A stretch of DNA of 64,000 nucleotides from Aegilops tauschii subsp. strangulata (Eukaryota > Streptophyta > Magnoliopsida > Poales > Poaceae), in the NCBI RefSeq assembly GCF_002575655.3, contig NC_053037.3, forward strand, positions 505,990,544-506,054,543. The letters are read 5' to 3'. This document shows, one piece after another, positions 46,190 to 58,011 of this stretch. The notes beneath the pieces are model-generated. The model ran no database searches, was not told where the DNA came from, and saw only the letters and a program-made list of their open reading frames with translations. The position numbers and the translations under genes are program-made. The stretch's first letter is position 1. Each line of letters begins with the position of its first letter.

Positions 46190-46890
46190 TCATGCATTAT
46201 TTTCCCCACAAATAATTGATTTTATTGACTAAAAATGAAACATCAAGCGGATACAAACATAATGAGCACACATACAGCCTATGCATAGTTAAGATTCACA
46301 TAGCCAACATCAACACAAACAAATGAAACACGCCGGCAGATAGCAAAGTCATACACGACCAAAAGCTATGTCTAAGCAAGAAAAAGAGAAAAACATCTCA
46401 AAGCGATCAGCATTGATCCACAAACTATAGCAATGACCTTATCCACACCAACTATATCTTGACATCTTAAGAACAACAAAAGTTCTTTAACAGCAACGCC
46501 TTCAGGAAGGGAACAACGTTTAAGCGCCGCCGTCACGGAATCCGGCCACTAAAGGCTAGATTCTAGATTTTCACCGTGAAGGTCAAGTATGAGCATATCC
46601 GAGCAATGCCTTCAACAAGGTAACGATGCAAAACAACGCCATTGCCAGGTATAACCAACTGGGTCAGACTTAGGTTTTCACCCTGGAGCTCAAGACATGT
46701 TACTCGAGTCAATATGGTGTCACCTCGAAACTGCTCTATCACTGCTTTGTAGATAAATTACAAATCATAGTGCAGTTAAGACAAACGCTTCCCTTCAGGT
46801 TTCGTCGGTGATCCCACGGATTCGCCTTCCCACTGCCTACCGCTCTGGCAGTCAGTGACGGGGAGGGGAATCTTGATGCCTTTGCTCCGG
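46190..46890. mobile_element. Repeat relic of LINE-like type
   Basis: A segment with TTGATTTTATTGACTAAAAATG followed by AAC/CAT-rich noncoding DNA and CGCCGTCACGGAATCCGGCC, similar in style to relics that flank many Triticeae genes. It has no frame or termini. The class is tentative. Confidence 0.3.
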
Positions 46891-47300
46891 CTAGTAGTTT
46901 ATGTTAGGATTTTTTAGCCTTCACAAGTGTGGTGCTCAGGCAGATGGCCGCGCTTCTTCCTCGAGGTTCACTTTCAATCTTCGAACATCATTGAGTCTGT
47001 CCATCTGGATGTTGTCGATAGAGCTTTGGCATAGATTCCCGCTGCCTCCTTGGGGACTCGAGGTTAGGGTATCTTGTCGTGTGTGTGCAACGGCGAGATT
47101 TGATGTCAGTTGCTTCAGATCTGTTAAGGGTTAACATCGACGACCGCGGTTCCAGGGGCACTTGTCCTTAGGGGCATGTGCACGAAGACTTTCTGGCTGT
47201 CAACGGCAAGGTCAAGCTAGCTTTGGTAGGGGAGTGGCGACAACAACGCGGCGGTGGCTAATTTTGGCGACGATAGTGGCCCTTTGATGGTCTGGAGACC
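46891..47300. other. Intergenic DNA, nothing recognised
   Basis: Mixed composition. A 77-codon open frame on the plus strand has no recognisable motif. Confidence 0.3.
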
Positions 47301-47308
47301 TCGATATA

Positions 47309-48150
47309 GTTTTTTTTTATTTGATCTGAATATTTTCCAAAAAAATATGGCCGTAATGATACAAGATACTAGACAACCTCTTACAAAGCAGATATCGGGA
47401 TAACCGGACAACACAAAACACATACGACTATGTTGCAAAAAAACGTACGAAGGTCTAAAGACAACAACACACCACGCCCTAGAACACCTAAGCCACGAGA
47501 AGGCCCTAAGGACGCAAAGCGTCGCCTCTGCCGAGCTCGAAGAGACAAGGGTCTTCACCCGAAACTATAACACAGAGAGGAGAACCACAACGATGTTCAC
47601 AAGAGAAGAGCGGCCACACCAAAGCGCAGCTTTCGTTGGACATCTCACCCGTGCCAGCACAAGGCCTCCAGGATTACCGCGACGAACACAAACCTCGAGA
47701 TCCGCTCTGGCGTCAACGCTACCGACGACAGAAAAGCGAGCCCGAGCCACCCACCGCTACACCCCCTCGTCGCCAATACGACCATCCTTACCTATCCGGA
47801 GCAACAGCCCCGACCCGCCCTCGGGCCCAGATCTGGCTGACCAGAGCACGGACCCTAGGTCAGAACCACCGCCGTCGCGTGTGTAGTCGTCACTGTCAAG
47901 GCCCGCCCCGCCCACCACACTGTTTGCCACGGCGCCACAGGGCCTAGCGCCTGCACCAGGGCCTGGCATGGGGAAGCCGACCCGCGCCGCCCCCGTCGCA
48001 CGGTGAGTCGGGGACAAGACAGAGCCTCGCCGCCATCCATCGGGCTTCGCCTGGCCGTGTCCTCTGGCAGGGCGAGCGAGCAAGAGGATGGTCGGCGGCG
48101 GAGATCTAGGGTGTGCCCTCCCCATCGCCTCGTGGGGCGACGCGAGAGGG
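47309..48150 (-). mobile_element. Possible inverted LINE relic
   Basis: It opens with a T-run (poly-A inverted), then an ACAACACAACAC-rich stretch and a GC-rich block with CCAGATCTGG-type words, which would be the leader in minus orientation. It has no coding domain. Confidence 0.3.
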
Positions 48151-48314
48151 GTGATAAGATTTTTCACTTTCACAAGCAGACAGAGCATGGAAGGCTCCAT
48201 CCATTGACAATTCAACCTCACACTATGGCCCCACATGCACCACCGCTGGTAGTAACAAATGCAGTAGATCTCTCCCTCTCTCTCGCTCCAAACGGTTTCA
48301 AATAGATCGCCCTG

Positions 48315-48464
48315 CATAAAAGCCACTCATTTCTCCCACTGGCTCACTCTGCTTCCGCTCTCCTCATCCTCTCTGCCACTAACCACCTCCCTCCTCCCTC
48401 CCCTCCCCCGTTTCGCTTTCCCCCGCGACCGAATCTCCAGCGGCGCCGTCCCCCTTCGGCCCCA
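48315..48464 (+). promoter_or_regulatory. DnaJ gene core promoter and 5' UTR
   Basis: A weak TATA-like CATAAAAG lies at 48315-48322, about 145 bp before the start codon. The rest is a CT-rich leader (CCTCCCTCCTCCCTCCCC), usual for grass 5' UTRs. No heat-shock element cluster is evident just upstream. Confidence 0.45.
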
Positions 48465-50395
48465 ATGGTGAACCCGCCGGAGCTCTACCACCGGATCCTC
48501 GACGTCCCCAGGGGCACCTCGTCGCAGGGGCTCCGCGCCGCGTACAAGGGCCTCGCCAGGAAATGGCACCCCGACAAGCACCCGCCGGCCTCCAAGCCCG
48601 AGGCCGAGGCGCGCTTCAAGGCCATCACCGAGGCCTACGAGGTGAGTAGCGCCCCGCCGCCTCCCTCCCCGCGCGCGCTCGTCGCCGCCGTGGAAACCGC
48701 ATGCATTCGCGGCTCGTCCTGATTCGCTGTCGGCGTGGGCTTGTTTTGGTTGCGCAGGCGCTCCTGGACCAGCAGGAGAACAGGGCGGTGTTCGGGGTGT
48801 GCAACGACGATCGGGCGGCCGAGATGTTCGGGACGTTCGGCGCGGGCGGGGGCGGGGGCGGCGCGCGCATGGCGAGGACGCGCAGCGACGACTTCTGCAT
48901 GCGGAGCGCGCCCGCCACGCCGGCCAGGGAGTTCACCAAGGTCTACAGCTCCGGCAACACGGGCGGGCGCCGCGCCTTCGCCGAGTTCTCCAGCTCCATC
49001 ATGCGCAAGGCGCCGCCGCTGGAGCGCGCCCTCGAGTGCACGCTGGAGGAGCTCTGCCGCGGCTGCAAGAAGCAGGTCAAGTTCACCCGCGACGTCGTCA
49101 CCAAGAACGGGTACCGCCACTCACTCGCCGCTTCCTCCTCCCCCCACCCAATCCATGAGCAGGACTGATTGAAACTTCGCCTGAATTCTTAAAGAAAACA
49201 AAATACTATCAATTCACGCGGAACAGGCCTGATGTGATCCATCACCCATCTACATGGGAGATTTCGACGGATCGATGCCTGGAAAATTTCAGGGCAGGCA
49301 AGAATTCAGACTTTCTCCCCGACGGCGACATCCATTCCACCTTGGCACCTTGCGCCCGCGCCCCAATTCGCCGCACTGTTCCCAAATCCTCGGTGCACAG
49401 TAACCCAGCACCATTGCCGCTCCCTTTCCAGCCTACGCCGCACTTGTTTTTTACAGTGGGTGAACTGCTTTATAGCCTGCCTGCATTCCTCAGGGGAATA
49501 TTTAGCTTACTTTGGAACATAACAACCAAACCTTTAGGCAACTGCTCTCCGGTGCGCGCCTTTTTTTACCTCGCGGGGCATCTATGCTATCCTTGCAAAG
49601 ATTATCCTACCTAACATGAGACGTAACACGACCACTAATGATGTTCTTGGAAAGGGTTTAGTGTCAGGGCCCTGTCTCGAGGGGATAATTCTAAGGCTTC
49701 GGTTGCTTTCCTTGCCACATATGTGTATGGAAATTTGTTGGGGCCTTTGATTACCCTTCTTTTGGACCTATAATCTAACAAAGATGTGGTCCTTTGACGG
49801 TATTAATTCATAATTTCGTTTACATGTGAGGGTATGGCCTAGGAGGGTTCAGAGACAATGACTCCTGAGCTTCCTTGCTCCTTTAGGCTCTATCCCCTGG
49901 GAATGTTGTTGGGCTGATCACCATCACATGATTAATGCCTTTGACAGGTCAATAGTTAAGAAGGAGGTGACCCAGGCGATCATGGTGAAGCCGGGGTGGA
50001 GGAAGGGGCACAAGGTCACCTTGGACGGCATGGGGGACGAGAGGCCGGGGTGCCTGCCGGCCGACGCCGTCTTCACCGTGGCCGAGAAGAAGCACTCGAT
50101 GTTCAAGAGGGTGGGCGACGACCTGGTGCTCAAGGCCAAGGTGCCGCTGGTGAACGCGCTCACCGGCTGGTCCTTCTCATTCAGGCTCCTGAGCGGCAAG
50201 AAGGTGAGCTGCAAGTTCGACGACGAGGTCATCTGCCCGGGGTACGAGAAGGTGATCAAAGGCGAAGGGATGCCGATCGCCGAGCAGAGAGGCGCGCGGG
50301 GCGACCTACGGGTGAAGCTCGAGATCGTCTTCCCGGAGCAGCTCACCGACGAGCAGCGTGCCGGCCTCGCTGAGATCCTGAAGGACTGCACCTGA
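48465..50395 (+). CDS. DnaJ/Hsp40 co-chaperone, class B (type II)
   Basis: Three exons: 48465-48641, 48758-49110 and 49948-50395, with GT-AG introns of 116 and 837 bp in matching phases. The product is 325 residues. Residues 6-66 form the J domain with HPD at 35-37, which stimulates Hsp70 ATPase. A glycine run (GAGGGGGG, about residues 86-93) stands for the G/F linker. There is no CxxCxGxG zinc finger, so it is class B. The C-terminal substrate-binding domains start at LECTLEELCRGCKKQVKF and run to EQLTDEQRAGLAEILKDC, the dimerisation end. It has no signal peptide, so it is probably cytosolic. It converges on the glycosyltransferase gene 1.1 kb away. The frame is intact and is likely functional. 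Confidence 0.93.
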
Positions 50396-51520
50396 GTGAG
50401 TCTGCAATGTTGTTGCTAGGCCCAGCTGTATGTATAAGTTTTCCCGGCCGTGCTGTTAATACCTCTCCAGAGGGTGTGAGTACATAAAGAGATGGGTCCT
50501 TGTACATACAGTTCAGTTTTTCTCTCTCTCTATATATGATATATGATGAAACGTGAGGCAAGCATTATGTGGATAGTATAGTAAATGTTTGGTCCATGAG
50601 CTGTATGTACACGCGAGATCTCGCCTTGTTTTCTTGGCCTCTTGATGCCTCCAGTTCATTCATTCCATTAACTATCTGAAGGTGCAGTTAATTGGTGCTC
50701 GTTCCGTCAGTTACTAGCGTGCGCTGGTGCCAGCTTCGCGATAATCCCTTGCTTGGCCGAGGAATTTACATTACAGGTTTGCTTTGTGCATTCCCCAGCT
50801 TTTCCTTGTCACCAACTGACAACCTGGTGGTGCTTAAATCTCAAGGAATTCAGGACAGTTTCACCAGTTAATCATACTGCTGCAGATGCTTGGATCGTGG
50901 ATGGGCCATTTGGTAGGCGAGAAAAGCCCGGGCGATCCAGAGAAATCGACGAAACTGGACCATGGCAATGAATCGCTCGTACTCGAGCGCGCAAATTGAA
51001 TGAAATGATCTAGCTGATGGGAAGGGAGGGGAGGGGAGGAGGAGCTGGAATTGATGGTTGGTGCAGCGCAGTTCCTCCAGCAGATGTTGGGCCCCTGATG
51101 CTCCTGGAAAGGAAAGAGCAACCAAACCAACCCTGTTTGGGAGTTGTGGTGGTTCAGTGCCAATTGGCGTTTGGTAGCCCAGCAGCAGCAGAACGGAGCA
51201 ACTTGTGTGTGTGCTGCACTAGTGCCAGTAGGTGCTGCACAAACACCTTGGGACAACTAGGCAACAAGTTCTCCACCAGTCAACGTGGTGGAGATATGCT
51301 GCTGAATGCTTATCCCTAAACTAACCTTCCTTTTTTTTCTCTTTTCTCAGACCATGCATACTGTAGCGAATTCGACAAGATGTGGTGCCGGCAAATGAAG
51401 AGGAGGCGTTTTATGTTCACGGGTCACAGGATGGTCAAGAGGCTGCTGAATATAGATCCTAAGTTACAAACATGGAAGAATTGGTCCGATCATCGCCGGC
51501 GGCGGCGCGGCGGGGACTAG
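50396..51520. other. Convergent intergenic region between two host genes
   Basis: It holds the 3' UTR of the DnaJ gene (up to roughly 50550, with AT-rich signals GTTAATACC and GTACATAAAGAG) and that of the glycosyltransferase. No repeats or RNA genes are seen. Confidence 0.5.
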
Positions 51521-52837
51521 CTAGTACCCCATGACCGCCGACGACATGTTGAGCAGGGGCCCGAGCGTGTCGGGCGCGAACTTCCTGGCGAACAGGAAGC
51601 ACATGGACGTCGGCCTCTGGTTGTAATAGCAGGGCCTGTCGTTCCTCCACCCCCTCCTCCTTATGCCCTGGATCGCCGCCGCCGTCACGTTCCCGGCCGT
51701 GTACTTGGCCGGGTGCGCGCCGCCCTTGGACCAGTCGACGTACGTCACCGTGCGGTTGGCGTTCCTCGCGCCGTGCAGCATGTTCACGGTGGTCGGGAGG
51801 TAGTGCTCGTCCGGGTAGCACGACGGCCGGCAGTGCCGCCGGAAGAGTGGGTAGTACTTGGTGTCGGCGAGGACGTCGATGGCCAGGTCGCGGCTGAGCT
51901 CGAACCACTGGGAGCCCTTCCTCCACTGCGGCAGCCTGATCGCCGGCGCCATGCGGCGGCTGTACCGGCCCTGGCACTGCTTCGTCTGCTGGAAGTAGAC
52001 CTCCACGAAGCTGTGCCGTGAGCCGATGAGGTAGTCGTAGACCGCCCGGAAGCTGTGCAGCGGGATGCAGCTCTCGGAGAGCAGCACGAAGCGCTCGTTG
52101 GAGAAGTCCAGCAGCGCGTTCGCCAGCAGCCGCTTCTCCGCGTCCATCAGCGATATCGATCCCCACGCCGTCTCCTGCACGCACTCACGCGGAAAAGAAT
52201 TAATGGCCGCACGTGAGGATGCATGCCGCCGGTCATGGCACCGGCGGCATTGTGCTGTGCCGTGTCGTGTAGCATGTACGTTACGTACCTGGCTTGGGAT
52301 TTGGCGGCCGTAGAAGGGCGAGTCGGTGGAGACGTTGACGGTCATTCCCGGCGGCGCGTGGACGTAGACGGAGAAGCGGTCCTCGTTGCCGCGGAAGAAG
52401 CGCTCCCAGAGCGGCGCGAGCGGCAGCTCGCCGCGGCCTGTGAGGAACATGAAGGCCACCTTGGGCACGCGCTTGAACGGGTACTCGGCGGCCACCGGCA
52501 CCATGGAGGCGCGCCAGAAGAGCTGCTCGTCCGTCATGTCGTGCATGAGCCGCGTCGGGGCCACGAACTCCGCGAAGCCGGCCTCGGCCTCGGCACCGGC
52601 CTCAGCATAGACAGTGGTGGTGGTGGTGCTGGGGAAGACGATGTTGTTGTAGGTCCTGGTGTACTGGGTGCGCGGCCCGGTGGCCGTCCAGAGGCCGGCG
52701 ATCACGCCGACCGCGAAGATCACGAGGAACATCACTGACCTGGCGAGGCAGGTGGAGGACTCCTTCCTGGTGAACATAACCCTCAAGTCGTCGACGACCC
52801 CGCCCTTCATGGCCGAGCTCCCTTGTCGCCTCGCCAC
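51521..52837 (-). CDS. GT14 glycosyltransferase, Core-2/I-branching (BC10-like)
   Basis: Two exons: 52837-52289 and 52174-51521. The intron (GTACGTAA to GTGCGTGCAG) is 114 bp, a multiple of three with no stop. Spliced, the product is 400 residues and gives the family-typical junction GRQIPSQ/ETAWGSISLMDAEKRLL. A short basic cytosolic tail is followed by one membrane anchor at about 33-52 (VMFLVIFAVGVIAGLW), so it is a type II Golgi protein. The Branch domain follows, with FMFLTRGELPLAPLWERFF-like sequence, NALLDFSNERFVLLSESCIPL and GSQWFELSRDLAIDVLAD. The CRPSCYPDEHYLPT block carries acidic residues typical of the family. There are several NxS/T sites. Rice BC10 affects cell-wall and arabinogalactan glycans; the substrate here is not known. 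Confidence 0.92.
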   Translation of the reverse strand: MARRQGSSAMKGGVVDDLRVMFTRKESSTCLARSVMFLVIFAVGVIAGLWTATGPRTQYTRTYNNIVFPSTTTTTVYAEAGAEAEAGFAEFVAPTRLMHDMTDEQLFWRASMVPVAAEYPFKRVPKVAFMFLTGRGELPLAPLWERFFRGNEDRFSVYVHAPPGMTVNVSTDSPFYGRQIPSQVRNVHATRHGTAQCRRCHDRRHASSRAAINSFPRECVQETAWGSISLMDAEKRLLANALLDFSNERFVLLSESCIPLHSFRAVYDYLIGSRHSFVEVYFQQTKQCQGRYSRRMAPAIRLPQWRKGSQWFELSRDLAIDVLADTKYYPLFRRHCRPSCYPDEHYLPTTVNMLHGARNANRTVTYVDWSKGGAHPAKYTAGNVTAAAIQGIRRRGWRNDRPCYYNQRPTSMCFLFARKFAPDTLGPLLNMSSAVMGY

Positions 52838-53310
52838 GCAACAAGACGCAAACGTACAACGCCACTACGCGGCAAAACCAAAACCCCTCCTCGACATGAA
52901 CGACGGGGAGAGCTCTGCTGCTCGATCCGTCGACGGATTTAAACGGGAAGCTCGGCGGATCGCTTGCGAGGCTCGGCTAGCAAAGCATACGATGCGATGC
53001 CAGGACGAGCCGCGCACTCCAGTACGTATACCTCTCTGGCTCCTGATTCCCGGGAGCTAGCTAGCCTTCACGGGCAAGCCATGGAGAGAGGCGGAGAGCC
53101 GGAGAAAGGTATATGCAGCCGCGGGCCGATCGATCGGTGTTTCCCAGGATGGCGGTGGTAACGTGCGAAAAACAGGCCGAGATGCGGCCAAAAGGAGGGG
53201 AGACCGAGATAGGGATCGAGGGAACAACAAGGGGGCGAGGCGCGCGAGAGAGGAGGATCTCCCGCGTTTGAAGTACGTAGCGTGTGCACCTGGGAAGGCG
53301 ATTTATATAC
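52838..53310 (-). promoter_or_regulatory. Promoter and 5' UTR of GT14 gene
   Basis: On the minus strand GTATATAAAT at 53310-53301 is a good TATA box, which would give a 5' UTR of about 430 bp. A closer ATTTAAAC at 52937-52944 is a weaker alternative. The DNA between is GC-rich and free of repeats. Confidence 0.55.
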
Positions 53311-53319
53311 GGCGAGCGC

Positions 53320-54895
53320 CGTCGCGGGGACACACGAGTCTTCTCGGTAATGTCAAGCCCTAGGTATGCTCGATCGATATGCTGTCCAGCTTGACGGGAT
53401 ATATGTCAGTTATAGTTTCGAGGACGTATATGCATAGGAATCCAAGGCGCGTACGTGCGCGCGCGCAGCTTCCGTTCCGGATTGTGTATGGAAGCTTCCT
53501 CAAAATACATATCGGTTTTAGAAGTACATGAAGGACGTATGATTGCATGTACTAGCGCGAATACGCGAAGACGGCAATTTCAAGGATAGTAACGGGCATA
53601 TTCGCCAAGGTGAAGTTTGGTAGATAGGTGTCGGATATGTGTAATCTGGCGCAAATATATGAAGGCGTCGTGGGTTAGGGTAAATAGACTAGTGAAAGTG
53701 GTAGACAAACATAGATCAGAAAGGAGACGATCCAAGCACATGCGGCGGTGGTGGTCGGTCGACTCTAGCAAGATGATGGCCTCAAGGGGCTTTTGTGATA
53801 CGGGGAGAAGCGTATGTGGTCATACCCTGGGAATGGTCACTCATCCATAAATCTCTTAATGAATATGGTATATATGTCTATTTCTGCAAAGCTTTAATCA
53901 TGTAAATTTATCTCAAGTGGTATAGATGACTGTTGTAGGGCTTTGATCCTACTTGTGGTTCCACCCCTATCCTGCATGGTATGCCACATGGGCGGTCAAC
54001 GTAAATTCAGGCCACTCAGTACAAGTCAAGGAGAGCTCAACAATAGTCGAGGAAAGTCACCCCCGGTCAACAAAAGTAAAAGTCCAGCGAAAGCTTCATG
54101 ATCAACAAGTCAAAGGAAGAAGACACATAAAAGAATAAGTCAAAGATGAAGGCAAAGAAGCAAAGAGGCTCAAAACCAAGCTAGAATGCCTTCATATGGT
54201 TGTAGGGAATCTTCCCCTCATGGGTCACCCTTATAACGAAGTTGATATAAGGGGTTGACCCTGGACTTGGGCAACCGCCACATTGGAACCTCACGCAGCC
54301 GATTGGGACCATTTTGGAGCTTTACCCGGACTTTTGATTCGGATGTCGACTCAGTCGGGTGGCTTCCTAGACTTGGATGTAGCTAGGGGAGTGTCGTAGT
54401 CGATCTAAACCTGACAGTTCGGGCATATGAGAACCTGTCAGTTCAGGTATATGATGTGTTCGGTTGGCCTATAAGGGACGGTCGAACATGTTGGGTATAC
54501 GACTGCACCCATGCAATGAAAAATCTATTCGAAGTCGTGTTTGTGGTCTCTATTCGAATAGTTGTGTTTGTGGTCATGGATGATTTGGATCTTGTTGACT
54601 TGATCGTCGAACAGCTACAACCTTAATAATTAAAACTTGTCAACCGTGTGAGTGCCTTGTGGATTCTTCCTCATGAGAGACAAGGTGGTGTTACGTTTGT
54701 GGTTAGGTAGGTGGATAGAGTAGATGATCTACGTGCTTCTTTACTTTTATGCACTTTCTCATCTTATCTCCAATAGATGCATGTTGTCGTTTGTCTATAT
54801 AGAATGCTTAGAGCTTGCGTCGTTTGACCACTTTACCTCTTCCTTTGAAACATGCTGCATACAAATAAATTTGGTATGTGTAAGTCTTGTGAGTA
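53320..54895. other. Intergenic DNA, unassigned
   Basis: No gene or terminus is seen. Small repeats occur near 54415-54450 (CTGACAGTTCGGGCATATGA and CTGTCAGTTCAGGTATATGA) and near 54525-54565 (TATTCGAA...GTGTTTGTGGTC twice). It may be an old retrotransposon, but I cannot name it. Confidence 0.35.
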
Positions 54896-55405
54896 TATCT
54901 TGTTGGGGAATGTTGCATGGAAAACAAAAAATTTCTACGCACACGCAAGATCTATCCATGGAGATGCATAGCAATGACAAGGGGAGAGCATATACATACC
55001 CTTGTAGATCGCTAAGCGGAAGCGTTTATCAACGCGGTTGATGTAGTCGTACACCTTCACGATCTGTCCCGATCAAGCACCGAACGTACGGCACCTCCGC
55101 GTTCAGCACACGTTCAGCTCGATGACGTCCTCGCCTTCTCGATCCAGCAAGAGAGGCGTAGTAGTAGATGAGTTCCGGCAGCACGACGACGTGATGACGG
55201 TAGAGGTGAAACTATTTCCGCAGGGCTGCACCAAGCACAACGGTTTAGAGTGGAGGACGAACTAGAGGGAGAGGGGGCGCCGGCACACAGCTTGGGGATT
55301 TGTGGTGTGTGGCACCCCCTCCCCTCCTCACATATATATGGGTGGAGGGGGAGGGGAGGCAGCCCTAGTGTGCGCCCCAAGGGGCCGGCGGCTGCCCTAG
55401 GCGCC

Positions 55406-57087
55406 TGTTGGGGAACGTAGTAATTTCAAAAAAAATTCCAACGCACACGCAAGATCATGGTGATGCATAGCAACGAGAGGGGAGAGTGTTGTCCACGTAC
55501 CCTCGTAGACCGATAGCGGAAGCGTTATCACAACGCGGTTGATGTAGTCGTACGTCTTCACGATCCGACCGATCAAGCACCGAACGTACGGCACCTCCGA
55601 GTTCTACACATGTTCAGCTCGATGACGTCCCTCGAACTCCGATCCAGCCGAGTGTTGAGGGAGAGTTTCGTCAGCACGACGGCGTGGTGACGATGATGAT
55701 GTTCCACCGACGCAGGGCTTCGCCTAAACTCCACAACGGTATTATCGAGGTGTAATATGGTGGAGGGGGGCACCGCACACGGCTAAGAGATCTCAAGGAT
55801 CAATTGTTGTGTCTCTGGGGTGCCCCCCTGCCCCCGTATATAAAGGAGCAAGGGGAAGGCAGCCGGCCAAGGGGAGAGGCGGGAGTAGGACTCCTCCTTT
55901 CCTTGTGGGAGAAGGAGAAGGGAAGGGGGAAGGAGAAAGAAGGAAGGGTGCGCCCCCCTTCCCTAGTCCAATTCGGACCAGACCATGCGGAGGGGTGCGG
56001 CCACCTTTTGAGGCCTTTCTCTCCTTTCCCGTATGGCCCATTAAGGCCCAATACGAATTCCCGTAACTCTCCGGTACTCCGAAAAATACCCGAATCACTC
56101 GGAACCTTTCCGAAGTCCAAATATAGTCGTCCAATATATCGATTTTTACGTCTCGACCATTTCGAGACTCCTCGTCATATCCCCGATCTCATCCGGGACT
56201 CCGAACTCCTTCGGTACATCAAAACTCAATAAAACTGTCACCGTAACGTTAAGCGTGCGGACCCTACGGGTTCGAGAACTATGTAGACATGACCGAGACA
56301 CGTCTCCGGTCAATAACCAATAGCGGGACCTGGATGCCCATATTGGCTCCCACATATTCTACGAAGATCTTTATCGGTCAGACCGCATAACAACATACAT
56401 TGTTCCCTTTGTCACCGGTATGTTACTTGCCCGAGATTTGATCGTCGGTATCTCGATACCTAGTTCAATCTCGTTACCGGCAAGTCTCTTTACTCGTTCC
56501 GTAACACATCATCCCGCAACTAACTCATTAGTCACAATGCTTGCAAGGCTTATAGTGATGTGCATTACCGAGTGGGCCCAGAGATACCTCTCCGACAATT
56601 GGAGTGACAAATCCTAATCTCGAAATACGCCAACCCAACAAGTACCTTTGGAGACACCTGTAGAGCACCTTTATAATCAACCATTTACGTTGTGACGTTT
56701 GGTAGCACACAAAGTGTTCCTCCGGTAAACGGGAGTTGCGTAATCTCATAGTCATAGGAACATGTATAAGTCATGAAGAAAGCAATAGCAACATACTAAA
56801 CGATCGAGTGCTAAGCTAACGGAATGGGTCAAGTCAATCACGTCATTCTCCTAATGAGGTGATCTCGTTAATCAAATGACAACTTATGTCTATGGCTAGG
56901 AAACATAACCATCTTTGATTAACGAGCTAGTCAAGTAGAGGCATACTAGTGACACTCTGTTTGTCTATGTATTCACACATGTATTATGTTTCCGGTTAAT
57001 ACAATTCTAGCATGAATAATAAACATTTATCATGATATAAGGAAATATATAATACTTTATTATTGCCTCTAGGGCATATTTCCTTCA
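55406..57087 (-). mobile_element. Solo Copia LTR nested in element A
   Basis: It starts TGTTGGGGAACGTAG and ends GGCATATTTCCTTCA, 1682 bp. GCGCC flanks both sides (55401-55405 and 57088-57092). It interrupts the LTR of element A, so it is younger. The TATA region CCGTATATAAAGG is at 55834. Confidence 0.92.
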
Positions 57088-57740
57088 GCGCCTGCTTCCA
57101 TATTTGGTGCATGGGGGGAAGGAAAAGGGGGGCCGACTGCCCTAGGGCACCCCCTCCTTCATTCTAGCGTGCGTGCAAGGGAGGTGGAGCGCGCCCAGTC
57201 CCCTTGTGGGGTGGAGCGCGCCTAGCCCCGAGCGGGGTGGAGCGCGCCCAATCCCCTTGTGGGTTGGTGCGCCTCCCTCCTTGGCCCATGAGGCCCACCA
57301 AGTAGGTATAACCTACCAGTGGCCTCCCGAAACCCCTTCCGGCATTCCGATGGTAATCCGGTGCGTTCCAAAAGCTTTCCGAAACCCGAATACCTTCATC
57401 CTATATATCAATCTTTACCTCCAAACCATTCCGGATCTCCTCGTCACGTCCGTGATCTCATCCGGGACTACGAACAACATTCAGTAACCAACATACATAA
57501 CTCATATAGTACTATATCATCAACGAACATTAGGCGTGCGGACCCTATGGGTTTGTGGAAGATGTAGACATGACCGAGACGCTTCTCTGGCCAATAACCA
57601 ATAGCAGGACCTGGATGCCATATTGGTTCCTACATATTCTACGAAGATCTTTATCGGCTGAACCTTTATGACAACATACATAGTTCCCTTTGTCTGTCGG
57701 TATGTTACTTGCCCGAGATTCGATCGTTGGTATCTCCATA

Positions 57741-58010
57741 TCCAGACTCCTTCATGCGCTGCTTCCGAAGCAGCTATGTACTCCGCTTCACATGTAGATC
57801 CCGCCACGACGCTCTTCTTAGAACTGCACCAACTGACAGCTCTACCATTCAATATAAATACGTATCTGGTTTGCGACTTAGAGTCATCCGGATCTGTGTT
57901 GAAGCTAGCATCGACGTAACCCTTTAAGACGAGCTCTTCGGCACCTCCATAAACGAGAAACATATCCTTGGTCCTTTTCAGGTACTTCAGGCTATTCTTG
58001 ACCGTTGTCC
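57741..58010 (-). pseudogene. Copia pol RNase H fragment, element A
   Basis: Minus-strand sequence with LKYLKRTKDMFLVYGGAEEL, GYVDASFNTDPDDSKSQ and STCEAEYIAASEAAHEGVW. This is the RNase H end of a Ty1/Copia polyprotein. It runs out of family sequence at 57741, where LTR begins. Confidence 0.8.
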
Positions 58011-58011
58011 A

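Larger units (their letters stand above)
54901..58011 (-). mobile_element. Copia element A: LTR joined directly to pol by deletion
   Basis: It starts TGTTGGGGAATG at 54901 after TATCT. The LTR runs 54901-55405 and 57093-57740, split by a solo LTR. At about 57741 it changes abruptly into RNase H-domain sequence of pol (minus strand), losing the 5' part of the LTR, the polypurine tract and the pol C-terminus in one deletion. Pol is then cut at 58011 by the next element. The rest is beyond later insertions. Confidence 0.75.

Noticed and set aside
48635..49172. Long frames in other registers over DnaJ exon 2
   Set aside because: These are low-complexity Arg/Ala/Gly frames caused by high GC at codon position three of the real gene.
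51459..52184. 241-codon minus-strand frame overlapping the GT14 gene
   Set aside because: It is an alternate register of glycosyltransferase exon 2; the family motifs are in the other frame.
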